60,047 nucleotides of DNA from Planctomycetota bacterium (lineage in GTDB: Bacteria > Planctomycetota > Planctomycetia > Pirellulales > Pirellulaceae): NCBI GenBank assembly GCA_026692845.1, contig JAPLNM010000038.1, positions 1-60,047 on the forward strand, read 5' to 3'. This document shows, in pieces, positions 15,433-23,768 of this stretch; the first letter of the stretch is position 1; each line of letters opens with the position of its first letter. A program made the translations under genes and the position numbers. Under the pieces are notes generated by a model, which did no database searches, had not been told where the DNA came from, and saw only the letters and a program-made list of their open reading frames with translations.

Positions 15433-17429
15433 GTGACGTCGCCGCTGCTACTTACTTTTTCTTGACCGTACGCTCTGATGCATCAAGCCCGCCATCGGTG
15501 TTTTATTACGCTGACGATGAATGGATGGCCATCGAGCTTTGTAAGCTGTTCAAGTCTGAGTTTGGGCAGTTTTGTGATCACGAGTTTTCCCACATGGTAG
15601 TCAGTGGGGACGATACGACTCAGCTTGTGCGACTTCGTACTGCCGTCGACGAGGTGTCACTATACCAAGATCCAGATCCAGGTATTTACGATCCCGAACC
15701 GACACAGGAATTACTACAACTAGCCAACTATTACTCGCGTGCGACCCAGTGGGAATCACTGCTTGAGAGCTTGCGAAAGCAAGAACCAAAAGAATCTCGA
15801 ACGAATGGTCCAAAACAAGGTGCGGCTACCGCGACCGGTGAACTTGAGATCCAATCGCTCGAGCGTGTTCGATCCTTGCTTGAGAAGCATCGATTAATGT
15901 TTCTCTATTTTGCTGTACCCAAACAGATCAATCCGCTAGCGACGGGAAACAAGTGGCAGCTAGATAGCCTAAAGCCCGATCAATTTCCAAAGTTCAAAAG
16001 TGATGAAATTGATGATGACGGGGAGTTTCTCTTCACTTACCGACGGCGACTCGAACAGTTCGTTCAAACGTGCTATAGCAAGTTTGGAAGCGGTGCCGGA
16101 AGCAAGCCACGGGTGCTAACAGAAGACTGTACCATAGTGGATGTTGAAGGTGGTTCACTACCAGCCTGGTACCTTGACGATGGTGCCTGTGTCTACCTTG
16201 ATGAGTCTGCGGAACAGATTCTTGCGAGCATGCGCGATGCCGTACGTAAAGGGCAAAGTCGACTGCTCCAGCCATTTATCAAGGCCATTAAGGACGCTCT
16301 GCACGACCAAGGTAAGTCCAAGTGGTATGCGTCCGAGCCAGTTCGATGGGAGTATGTGTCTCGCCTGGATTCAATCCTGCATGAATTGAGGACGTTCGAG
16401 CTAGAACAACCGAGCATGAATAAGGCTGCAACCGCAGAGGAGGTTAAAGATCCCACGCTGGACGACGCTGCAGGTTCGCCTGATGTCAGCGCTGAAGATT
16501 TGCTCAAGGGAATCCCCGAGGAGGACGATCGCAACTCTGGATTGATTCTTCTGATGTTATTTGCTCAGGCATATTACAAGATGCTTGAAGCAACAACTTC
16601 CCTGTCTGATTGGCTGACGGCAATGGACCTGGGGCTCAATCATTCCTACATATGGACCGTTCAAAACCTGACCAACTTACTCAAAAACAATAAGCATCTA
16701 AGCGACTTCCCAGAAAAGTTCGAACCCATGTTCGACGATCTATATCCAACAACAATCACTGATGTCGATTGGCAGTGGATGGTAGCGCCTCATGCTGATG
16801 GGTTCCTGGCCACGGTTCAGCGATATGTGCTTAAAAAGGGGACATACGATCCCGAAGAAGGCTCACCGGCTTGGATCATGGTGCAACTTTTCCGGCCCGG
16901 AGTGGAGACAGCGATTGAACGGGCCGAGAATTACAATCGACGTCTTCGCAAAGCGCAGAAAGCCATGTTTGGTGAGACGACAAGTACGAAGCCGCACGAC
17001 GCCGCCGTCAAGGCAGATAGCGACGTTGCGAAGGCTGAAGAGTCGCAACAAACGACTACCAATGTAAATACTCAGATTGCCATCCCTCCAGGGGCTAAAT
17101 GGTCAGAAGTCGCAATAAGATTCTTGGACGCCCACAATGTGCAAGTCACATTTCGAGAGCAAAGTCAGCGATTCCACTTTACACAAATGAACATGGCGGA
17201 CGGTCGCTCCAACCTGAAACCGACAAAGCAGTGGGATCTACTTTACTCATTCGCTCGCGATAACGGGGTGATCAACTGGGGGAGCAAAAGTGCCTCACCC
17301 AAGCTGAAGAAGCAGAAGCAAGAGCTTAGTGAAAAACTATCCTCGCTATTTGCCATCGTCGGGGAGCCAATCGTTTACTTGGATGAGGTAAAAGGCTGGA
17401 AGACAGTATTCCAGATTATGGACTCGTGA
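15429..17429 (+). CDS. Uncharacterised 666-aa protein with the island-repeated C-terminal domain
   Basis: The ATG at 15429 overlaps the stop of the regulator gene as ATGA, so the two are coupled. The first 560 residues are soluble, acidic and helix-rich with no motif I can name; residues about 310-365 look like a low-complexity linker, and a second linker (about 515-555) precedes the last domain. Residues about 560-666 match the C-terminal domain of the 360-aa protein at 1356-2438 along the whole length (W-S-E-V, KQWDLLYSFAR, GEPI, KGW). No signal peptide, membrane segment, nucleotide-binding loop or nuclease motif is visible. It is probably an accessory or effector component of the island. 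Its stop lies 3 nt from the convergent HTH gene. Confidence 0.75.
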   Translation: MSDVAAATYFFLTVRSDASSPPSVFYYADDEWMAIELCKLFKSEFGQFCDHEFSHMVVSGDDTTQLVRLRTAVDEVSLYQDPDPGIYDPEPTQELLQLANYYSRATQWESLLESLRKQEPKESRTNGPKQGAATATGELEIQSLERVRSLLEKHRLMFLYFAVPKQINPLATGNKWQLDSLKPDQFPKFKSDEIDDDGEFLFTYRRRLEQFVQTCYSKFGSGAGSKPRVLTEDCTIVDVEGGSLPAWYLDDGACVYLDESAEQILASMRDAVRKGQSRLLQPFIKAIKDALHDQGKSKWYASEPVRWEYVSRLDSILHELRTFELEQPSMNKAATAEEVKDPTLDDAAGSPDVSAEDLLKGIPEEDDRNSGLILLMLFAQAYYKMLEATTSLSDWLTAMDLGLNHSYIWTVQNLTNLLKNNKHLSDFPEKFEPMFDDLYPTTITDVDWQWMVAPHADGFLATVQRYVLKKGTYDPEEGSPAWIMVQLFRPGVETAIERAENYNRRLRKAQKAMFGETTSTKPHDAAVKADSDVAKAEESQQTTTNVNTQIAIPPGAKWSEVAIRFLDAHNVQVTFREQSQRFHFTQMNMADGRSNLKPTKQWDLLYSFARDNGVINWGSKSASPKLKKQKQELSEKLSSLFAIVGEPIVYLDEVKGWKTVFQIMDS

Positions 17430-17432
17430 CTC

Positions 17433-17852
17433 TCATCGATCTGTACGCCGCGAAGTGATCCATTTCTTCCGTTGGCTTTCCCAGCTTGAGTCCATCGCAA
17501 GTTGCTGAAGCACTTTTAGGCTCAAACTATCACTCTCATGATTGTCGCTACTGCTAAGAAGGAGTTCCTCCTGAATTTCAGGAGCCAACAGTCGCAAATT
17601 CATGATCTGAGTCACTCTCGCCCGCGTCACATGCCCGAGGCGGGCGAGGTCAGCGTAGTCGGTGACGACGCCTTGCCTGATGAGGTCCTCGAAGTGGATC
17701 GCGAGTGCCATGTATCGCGAGATGCGTGGGATTCGTTCGAGTGCTGGCTTGGATTCGTCCGATTGGGATGCCCCTTCGACGATGCGCTTCTTGGCTCCAC
17801 GGCCGCGTTGCTTGATTGAGAACTGAAAGTCGACGCTAACTGGCTTATTCAT
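17433..17852 (-). CDS. ParB/KorB-like HTH protein, recombinase accessory
   Basis: A 139-residue basic protein. The segment from TDYADLARLGHVTRARVTQIM (split as TDYADLARLGH and VTRARVTQIM), about residues 64-84, is a helix-turn-helix, and the following NLRLLAPEIQEELL resembles the helix after the HTH in ParB-like proteins. ATG 17852 overlaps the recombinase stop as ATGA. It is the last gene of the four-gene recombinase operon. Such small HTH proteins often follow serine recombinases in planctomycete and proteobacterial elements; it may assist DNA binding or direct excision. The role is inferred. Confidence 0.7.
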   Translation of the reverse strand: MNKPVSVDFQFSIKQRGRGAKKRIVEGASQSDESKPALERIPRISRYMALAIHFEDLIRQGVVTDYADLARLGHVTRARVTQIMNLRLLAPEIQEELLLSSSDNHESDSLSLKVLQQLAMDSSWESQRKKWITSRRTDR

Positions 17853-19423
17853 GATGCCGCCTCCACAAGTTCAGGACGGTTCTCCATGGCGATCGTCTTG
17901 ATGCCATCGGGATGGAACGTGATGGTCACGCGACCGGTCGCTCCGTCATAATCGATCTGCTTTACAATCAACTGGACGATCCGTGATTGCTCGCGGACTG
18001 TAAGCGATTCCCAGATCGGTTCGAAGCTAGTCAATGCGTTGACCACATCCTCGCGGGTTAGCGTCTGGGCCTGCAGCGCCGCCAGCTTCACGCTTACGAT
18101 CGTATGCCGGTGTTCGGCGCGCCGAAGACTCTCGTGCCAGTCGGCTAATTGCTCCAGGGAGGTCGCATCCGGCGAGCCTGGCTTAATCTTGGGGGCGGCA
18201 ACGCGGATGGCTTCGTTCCAATACTCCAGCTCTTTGACAAGCTCGTCCCGTTCGGCCACAAGTGCCCCAAGTTCGCGGTCCGATTGGATCTTGGCTTGTT
18301 CCACCACCTCGTCGACCAGCGCCGCGTCGTGGCCAACGTGGCGTATCTTGTCGACGACAAACTTCTCGATCTCGGCGGCCGGCACTGACTTGGACTTGCA
18401 GTTTTTCCAGCCACGCTTCTGGGCCTTCATGCAGACATAGTAACGGTAGCGTTTTGATCCGTTCTTGGTCGTGTGCGTCGGCGTCATCGAACAGTCGCAG
18501 CAAGCGCAGCGAAGGATACCTTTGAGCATCGCCCCAAATTTGTTTCTCGCCTCAACGCCGCCAGTTCGGCCGTTGCGTCTCAGAAGCGATTGAACCTTCT
18601 GCCAAACCTCCGGTGAAATAATCGCGTCGTGCTCCCCTTCGTTTACTTCGTCTTTGTAGCCAAGCTTGCCGATGTAGGTCACATTGGTCAGGAGTCGGAA
18701 CAGCGTTGCCTTGGTAAACGGCGAGCCGCCCCGGAGGGTTCCCTTCTTCGTTTTCCATGACTTGTTGTTCCAGCCACGGTTGTCGAGTTCAGCGATGGTC
18801 GCCATGATCGATTCGCGTTCTAAGTACAGGCTGTAGATCGCCCTGACCCTATTGGCCTCGACCTCGTTGATTCGAAGCTTGCCACCTTGCGGCTCGATGT
18901 CGTATCCAAGCAGCGGCATGCCACCAGACCATTTGCCTTTACGTCGCGCCGCAGCGATCTTGTCACGGGTTCGCTCCGAGATCAGCTCGCGTTCGAACTG
19001 CGCGAACGACAGCAGCACGTTGAGCATCAGCCGGCCCATCGAGTTGGTTGTGTTGAACTGCTGTGTCACGCTGACGAAAGCGACCTGGTTGCGTTCGAAG
19101 ACTTCGAGCATGCGAGCGAAGTCCATAAGCGAGCGGCTCAGTCGGTCGACCTTATAGACGACCACGCAGTTCACCTTGCCGGCTTCAATGTCCGCCAGCA
19201 ATTGCTTGAGCGCCGGACGATCCATGTTGCCACCGGTGAATCCACCATCGTCGTAGCGATCGGGCACGCAATGCCAGCCCTCTTGCGTTTGGCTTTTGAT
19301 GTACGCCTCGGCGCATTCACGTTGGGCGTCGAGCGAGTTGAATTCCTTGTCGAGCCCTTCGTCTGTGGACTTGCGGGTGTAGATCGCACAGTTCAATTGG
19401 CGATTGATGTTGGCCTTGTTCAT
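17849..19423 (-). CDS. Large serine recombinase (site-specific integrase)
   Basis: A 524-residue recombinase. The N-terminal resolvase domain has the catalytic serine at 19 in AIYTRKST, then VVVYKVDRLSRS (about 85-100) and the arginine-rich FERELISERTRDK. The recombinase domain spans about 165-290. A zinc ribbon follows (LRCACCDCSM and, further on, YYVCMKAQKRGWKNC), then a coiled-coil region (about 375-455) typical of phage-type integrases that join attP and attB. It starts 4 nt inside the DUF2924 gene end (ATGA). It is the most likely agent that moved this island. All catalytic positions look intact, so it may still be active. Confidence 0.93.
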   Translation of the reverse strand: MNKANINRQLNCAIYTRKSTDEGLDKEFNSLDAQRECAEAYIKSQTQEGWHCVPDRYDDGGFTGGNMDRPALKQLLADIEAGKVNCVVVYKVDRLSRSLMDFARMLEVFERNQVAFVSVTQQFNTTNSMGRLMLNVLLSFAQFERELISERTRDKIAAARRKGKWSGGMPLLGYDIEPQGGKLRINEVEANRVRAIYSLYLERESIMATIAELDNRGWNNKSWKTKKGTLRGGSPFTKATLFRLLTNVTYIGKLGYKDEVNEGEHDAIISPEVWQKVQSLLRRNGRTGGVEARNKFGAMLKGILRCACCDCSMTPTHTTKNGSKRYRYYVCMKAQKRGWKNCKSKSVPAAEIEKFVVDKIRHVGHDAALVDEVVEQAKIQSDRELGALVAERDELVKELEYWNEAIRVAAPKIKPGSPDATSLEQLADWHESLRRAEHRHTIVSVKLAALQAQTLTREDVVNALTSFEPIWESLTVREQSRIVQLIVKQIDYDGATGRVTITFHPDGIKTIAMENRPELVEAAS

Positions 19424-19920
19424 TTGTCACCACCTTTTTTGTTGAGCTTGAAGAAGTGGTATCCGTTGCAGTGCTGGCCCGTAATCTTCTTGGCCACAGC
19501 GCTTAGCGTCTTGTAGATCGCCCCCTCGTATTCGAAGCCGTTCTCCAGAACGAGCACCACGATTTTCTCGCCTTTGTAGACTCGCTCGATCTCTGATCTC
19601 GGCGGCGGGAGACGATTGTCTTCTTCTGGCTGGACGAATCCCGTCACGGTGTCGCCCGTCGACTTCAGGGCTGGCTTGATGGCTTTGGGGGCAGTCGTAC
19701 GGATGTCGGTGCCGCGAGCAAGTTCAGCGGCGCGACGCCTGGCCCGCTGTGAAATGTCACCTTCGATGTTGGCCTGCATCTTCCAAGCGATGCGTTTGAC
19801 GAGCCACTGTTTGTTGCGCGTGTTGGTTGGCTCGCCCCATGTCTCTTCGAATTTCTCTCTTAGCTGCCCAACTGTCATGCGTTGGAGCAGAGCGACCTCT
19901 TTGTCGATGTCGATTTGCAT
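19420..19920 (-). CDS. DUF2924 domain protein
   Basis: A 166-residue protein. The first 70 residues (LREKFEETWGEPTNTRNKQWLVKRIAW, given here as LREKFEETWGEP and KQWLVKRIAW) and the C-terminal pattern with YKGEKIVVLVLENGFEYEG and a GQHCNGYHFFKL end match the DUF2924 family, which is nearly always encoded just before a serine recombinase. ATG 19920 has AGGAG 6 nt upstream. Overlap with the recombinase start is ATGA. It probably assists the recombinase, perhaps as a DNA-binding or directionality factor; no experiment is known to me. Confidence 0.85.
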   Translation of the reverse strand: MQIDIDKEVALLQRMTVGQLREKFEETWGEPTNTRNKQWLVKRIAWKMQANIEGDISQRARRRAAELARGTDIRTTAPKAIKPALKSTGDTVTGFVQPEEDNRLPPPRSEIERVYKGEKIVVLVLENGFEYEGAIYKTLSAVAKKITGQHCNGYHFFKLNKKGGDK

Positions 19921-19943
19921 TGATTTCTCCTGAGAAAATGGAC

Positions 19944-20156
19944 TCACTGGTCGTTAACCACGTTGGTCACAGAGAGCACGCTTTCAGAAGGAACTTCAAG
20001 GCAAGCTGTTGGCAATTCCGCTGGATCGTCGTCGATTTCTGAATCCAGGATCGCCACACGCGATTTCATTCGCACAATGCCGGCGGCCAGAATCGCAGCG
20101 ATTTCCGATCGCCGAGCCGGCGCGGACAATGAGGAAGGGGGAACAGACGATAGCAA
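19944..20156 (-). CDS. Small protein heading the recombinase operon
   Basis: A 70-residue protein from TTG 20156, chosen because GGAGGTG lies only 5 nt upstream. The core RRSEIAAILAAGIVRMKSR resembles small proteins I remember upstream of DUF2924 and recombinase genes in other bacteria. The rest is acidic. It is 23 nt upstream of the DUF2924 gene. The conserved two-block element (20229-20275) lies 73 nt before its start and is the probable control site for the operon. Confidence 0.6.
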   Translation of the reverse strand: MLSSVPPSSLSAPARRSEIAAILAAGIVRMKSRVAILDSEIDDDPAELPTACLEVPSESVLSVTNVVNDQ

Positions 20157-20228
20157 CTCGCACCTCCATGCTCAACGCCGCCATGATTAGCGGCTCGAAG
20201 ACAGGCATTCGCAGCAACAACAGCCGCG

Positions 20229-20275
20229 TCTATCTGTAGGAATACCCGGTGCGGGTTCGAAATGACGGATTAGGG
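20229..20275 (-). promoter_or_regulatory. Conserved two-block element, copy 2
   Basis: Minus strand: CCGTCA, 13 nt, CCGGGTATTCC, T, ACAGATAGA. Both blocks and the gap length match the copy at 224-269; 20 of 21 bases in the second block and its tail are identical, while the 13-nt spacer has largely diverged. It lies upstream of the recombinase operon on the same strand. It may be a promoter for the sigma factor encoded at 264-860, or one half of an attachment-site pair. Confidence 0.5.
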
Positions 20276-20365
20276 TGCGAAAGAGACGATCGAATTTCTT
20301 GCTTGCTGCACCCAAAGCCTGAATACCGACGCACTCAGCCAGAAATTCGAACTGCAAATGCAGAA

Positions 20366-21526
20366 TCACGACAATCTTGAAAGCGATTCGTAAATCTGCT
20401 GACAGTCAGAAAGTACCACGCATTGATAGTTGGACTCGCATCCAAAATTGCTGTCGTATACTAAGTGCCGCAAGCTAGCCTCGGTCAGAAACATGTCGCA
20501 ATAGCCAATCGCGGAAGTTGCATGGCGAAAGTCTTCAAAATCTCCTTTCTTGTAGTTTCGGGTTCGATCCAGTCTTACAAGTGCATGTAGTGCCGCAGGT
20601 ATGCTAACGCTCGGCATTTCAGTTGTAATTCGCTTGTTTCGAAATGCTTCACGAATCATCCTACTCACCATTTTCCCGGCGAAACAAAGTTCAGGCTTAC
20701 TAGTGCCTTCAACTGACTTGCCTTCGAGAACTGCTTGTTGCTGAAGATATTCGCCAATGGCTAAGTGATGTGACTCTAGGACCCCGTCGACTTCGTCTAA
20801 AAAAAGGGAATGAAACTGATCTTTCGCTTTTTGGTGCTCAAACTTACCGCTTGTGAGTTTGCTTGCTAGGTCATGGTTTACACGCTGATCTGTTCCGTCG
20901 CTTAGAGGCATGACTTCGACCATGTCTCCGAATGAACATGACCACAACACATCGTCCATTGCCTTCTGAATTGCATTTGCAACAAGAGGGTCTACTGAAT
21001 TGTCGTCTAAGGAAATAAATGTATCGCCGAGAACGAAGCCCACGCGTGTCCAGACCATCTGCTCGATTGGGATAAGTTCAACGTGTGGATGAATTATGCG
21101 ATGATAAAAATACACAAACTCGCAACCAAACAATGGGTCGGGCGGTTGGATTGCAAAGCCACCACTGAGTTCGTCAATCATCTTCGCGGTAGCTCCGCGA
21201 GTAGCTTTGTCAGTCTGATACAGCAGTTCCGCGAAGACTGGATAGCTAATTGGGCAAATCGTTGATCCGCACTCTCGGAGCCTTCGCAACTCACTGGCGA
21301 TCTGAACGTGAATTGGTTTTTGTTCCCTACCCAAATAGACATCCCGAACGTAGATCCAATACTTAGTATCCAAGTAGATGCGTCGTTTGCTAGCCGCTTG
21401 CCTGCCCCAATCACGCCTTCGTTTTTGAGTATAGGTGATAGCGTCCACATCAGGGTGCTGCAAATGAAAAGCAAGCGTGTCCGGTGTGCTTTTCATGCTT
21501 TCTGGAATTGGAATGCTTTTCTTCAT
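20366..21526 (-). CDS. PIN-like nuclease domain protein
   Basis: A 386-residue protein. RRIYLDTKYWIYV (about 48-60) is a first PIN-domain motif with the catalytic aspartate at 53. Near the end, KGDFEDFRHATSAIGYCDMFLTE (given as KGDFEDFRHATSAI and GYCDMFLTE) carries the DxxH and YCD-FLT motifs that close the acidic site in PIN folds. The middle (about 110-300) is a long helical insertion. ATG 21526 has AAAGGG just upstream. PIN domains cut RNA and are common in toxins and defence effectors; no antitoxin-like small gene is adjacent, though the HEPN-like gene upstream on the same strand may be its partner. The gene seems more AT-rich than the core genes. Confidence 0.65.
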   Translation of the reverse strand: MKKSIPIPESMKSTPDTLAFHLQHPDVDAITYTQKRRRDWGRQAASKRRIYLDTKYWIYVRDVYLGREQKPIHVQIASELRRLRECGSTICPISYPVFAELLYQTDKATRGATAKMIDELSGGFAIQPPDPLFGCEFVYFYHRIIHPHVELIPIEQMVWTRVGFVLGDTFISLDDNSVDPLVANAIQKAMDDVLWSCSFGDMVEVMPLSDGTDQRVNHDLASKLTSGKFEHQKAKDQFHSLFLDEVDGVLESHHLAIGEYLQQQAVLEGKSVEGTSKPELCFAGKMVSRMIREAFRNKRITTEMPSVSIPAALHALVRLDRTRNYKKGDFEDFRHATSAIGYCDMFLTEASLRHLVYDSNFGCESNYQCVVLSDCQQIYESLSRLS

Positions 21527-21604
21527 TGCCCTTTGTTCTAACCAAGTTATGCGACCTTTTGCGTGACTTTGTAGTTGCATCCTCGTGCCCGACTCGTGTT
21601 GCCC

Positions 21605-23011
21605 TTATGGCGTCATCTGCATCCATGGTACTGATTCGACAGTCCCAACGTAGCGAGTTGTAAGGCGATTGCTGTACGTGTCGCGGTATCCGCAAACCCT
21701 TAGGATCACCATTTCGACCATCCATAAACCAGCTTTCCAAGCATCAAGATAAGCCTGAGAGTAAACATCTCGATTCTTGACGTCAGGATGAACGAGTGAA
21801 TTGCGAATATCGCTAAAGGCGTGTGGCAGATCTGTCCATTTCACGGAGCTATTTGATTGAATCAAGCCATAAATTGACTTGCAGTTTGCAGGAATACTAC
21901 AAGGTATCCCAAGAGATCCCAGTAGCAACCTAATCTTATCAGATGCCCAGAGATCCTTAAAGCCTTTTGCCGTCAACAGTTGCTTGTCGTTGACGATGTG
22001 TGTGTATGCAAGTAACTCCAAGGCGGCTTGAATCAAGATAATGTTAGCGTCGATGCCAGAATGCGAGTTGCACGAACGTACGTACCAGTAGATGGCTTCG
22101 TGAAGCGGACGACCCCATACTTCGCTCGATAGAGTTTTCACAAAATCTGGAAAAAGAGACTGCAGCTGAACAGGATGATTTCGGTCAAACCATGTTTCTA
22201 ACGGTGGGTCGCAACTGATTGGTGAATTCCAACAACTCCAGACCTCATTCTGCGCTGCATCGAATCCAGTAGCGCATACGGGAGCCAAGCGAATTCCATT
22301 CGCAAAGGAGAAGAAATCCTTCAGCGTCGCAAGGAGATTGCTTGCTTCTGCACCGCTAATCAGACTGCCGTCTTGTTTGCAAATCTCGGCAGCATGTGTG
22401 CATTTGCAACCGCCCTCGCTTCGGATACCTCTCGCGTTGTCGCTTGTTTCAAAAAGCGAGTTGATAACAATGCGGAAGATTTCTGATTTCAGACTGGTCT
22501 GATGAATCGCTACCGAAGATCTGCCTCTTGTTTCCGATAACCCTTCCGTCAGCGACATGAATTCGTGGTGATTGAATAAATGAAAGACGATGCGTGACAT
22601 CATCGTTTTGTCATCTCCCAGGGAAATCACAGGTTCGCTCTCAGGAATCCATACGAAGCAATCCCCAACGTAACCACCATGAAAACCGGCGATTTCTTTT
22701 CCCCGGAAGCAGAAGTCTTTCGGTGGTTCTATCATTCCAAGCATCTGTGGAATCGATACTTTGCCATCAGGCACTTTTGCCTGAAAGACAAGCGATGGGC
22801 GTGGCGATAAATGAAGCAAAGCCTCACAAGCAGAAGAATAAGCTATACCCTCCATCGTGAATGTCGCGGTATCCTTCGCAAGTACTTGAACGGAAGAGTT
22901 ATTCGCTAGGTCAAGTATGGGCTTGACCATCTTGGTTTGGATCATGTCCGGCAATGCTCTAACTCCTTTGTAGATGATTGCATTCAGTTTTAGTGATCGA
23001 AAAGACAGCAT
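21605..23011 (-). CDS. HEPN-like C-terminal domain protein (YopA/ApeA-like)
   Basis: A 468-residue protein. The C-terminal 130 residues are helical and contain RNSLVH, the R-x4-H signature of HEPN ribonucleases, preceded by a helix with AALELLAYTHIV. The middle part, with ETWFDRNHPVQLQSLFPDF and EAIYWYVRSCNS, is similar to proteins I remember as having a YopA central domain and a HEPN-type tail. HEPN proteins often act as RNA-cutting toxins in phage defence. The start is uncertain: ATG 23011 has AGGAG 19 nt upstream, and a longer frame continues to 23092 with a possible GTG in between. It precedes the PIN-like gene by 78 nt on the same strand. Confidence 0.6.
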   Translation of the reverse strand: MLSFRSLKLNAIIYKGVRALPDMIQTKMVKPILDLANNSSVQVLAKDTATFTMEGIAYSSACEALLHLSPRPSLVFQAKVPDGKVSIPQMLGMIEPPKDFCFRGKEIAGFHGGYVGDCFVWIPESEPVISLGDDKTMMSRIVFHLFNHHEFMSLTEGLSETRGRSSVAIHQTSLKSEIFRIVINSLFETSDNARGIRSEGGCKCTHAAEICKQDGSLISGAEASNLLATLKDFFSFANGIRLAPVCATGFDAAQNEVWSCWNSPISCDPPLETWFDRNHPVQLQSLFPDFVKTLSSEVWGRPLHEAIYWYVRSCNSHSGIDANIILIQAALELLAYTHIVNDKQLLTAKGFKDLWASDKIRLLLGSLGIPCSIPANCKSIYGLIQSNSSVKWTDLPHAFSDIRNSLVHPDVKNRDVYSQAYLDAWKAGLWMVEMVILRVCGYRDTYSNRLTTRYVGTVESVPWMQMTP

Positions 23012-23497
23012 AAGTGATGTGGATGTTCGCTCCTGGGAACTTCCCACACTCCCACGCTTATGCTTATCGCGATATCGGCTTCGGTTTTTCAATGGTTCAG
23101 CCGGTCAGCTTTGAACGAGTCTATGGCGATCCCCATCGGTAAAAGAACGCTTAGACAGTCCGCTTCATCGGTTCGAGCAAATTGTAGCCAACAAGTTCGA
23201 ATCCGTTCTCGCCCGGTCTCCGAACGAGAACTCTGTGTTAACTCTGGAGCCCCCCGAAAAGAGAGAGTCAGAGAGTTCGGGACCGATTTTTCGCACCGGC
23301 GGGTGCAACCTTGAAGGTTGCGTTCGAGAGACGGAAATCTCTCCGCAAACAGAGATCGCAGCGGTTTGGGCCGGCGGAACGCGAAAAGCGTTGGAAACCC
23401 GCGAAAAACTGGGTAGAAACGAAAAACGCCCGGCGGTCGATCTCTCGACGCCGGGCGTTAAGTCTTTTGGTCGTCAAAGTTAGAACTTTGACGCAAG
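23012..23497. other. Island-to-core junction, hairpin-rich, no gene seen
   Basis: No convincing gene. It contains a 17-bp palindrome GCAACCTT-G-AAGGTTGC (23305-23321), a GCACC/GGTGC hairpin just before it, an AACGC/GCGTT hairpin near 23378-23392, and the tRNA terminator at 23422-23460. The island boundary is expected here, between the HEPN-like gene and the tRNA, but no duplicate of the tRNA 3' end was found. Confidence 0.4.
23422..23460 (-). terminator. Rho-independent terminator behind tRNA-Asn
   Basis: On the minus strand a strong GC hairpin with arms near CGCCGGGCG and its complement (one bulged base) is followed by a short run of T (GTTTTTC). It lies about 38 nt beyond the tRNA 3' end. 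Confidence 0.75.
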
Positions 23498-23570
23498 CTC
23501 CCCCGGGAGGGCTCGAACCTCCGACACGCGGATTAACAGTCCGCTGCTCTGCCGACTGAGCTACAGGGGA
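23498..23570 (-). tRNA. tRNA-Asn (anticodon GTT)
   Basis: A 73-nt cloverleaf fits fully: acceptor TCCCCTG with CGGGGGA (one G-T pair), D arm GCTC/GAGC, anticodon stem GCGGA/TCCGC around the loop CTGTTAA with anticodon GTT, a 5-nt variable loop and a T arm GGAGG-TTCGAGC-CCTCC. The discriminator is G and CCA is not encoded. Its 3' end points toward the accessory island, as expected if the gene marks an integration site. A terminator follows. Frames across it are not coding. Confidence 0.96.
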
Positions 23571-23768
23571 ATTTTTTTTCTTGGGTATCCGAACTTTACT
23601 CGCTTCGCTCCCCTTTTTCAAGCCTAACTCGCACGAACTTGGTCTACCCCACCCGCCCATAGATTCCCTAAAATAAGTGATTTGGATTAGATCGCCTAAT
23701 CCAATGGCCTGCTTTTGGGCCGGATCCTTCCGATCGATCGGTATCCTGTCACGAATCGCTCCTGACGC

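Noticed and set aside
23268-23660. Minus-strand frame of 130 codons
   Set aside because: It runs through the tRNA-Asn gene and its terminator.
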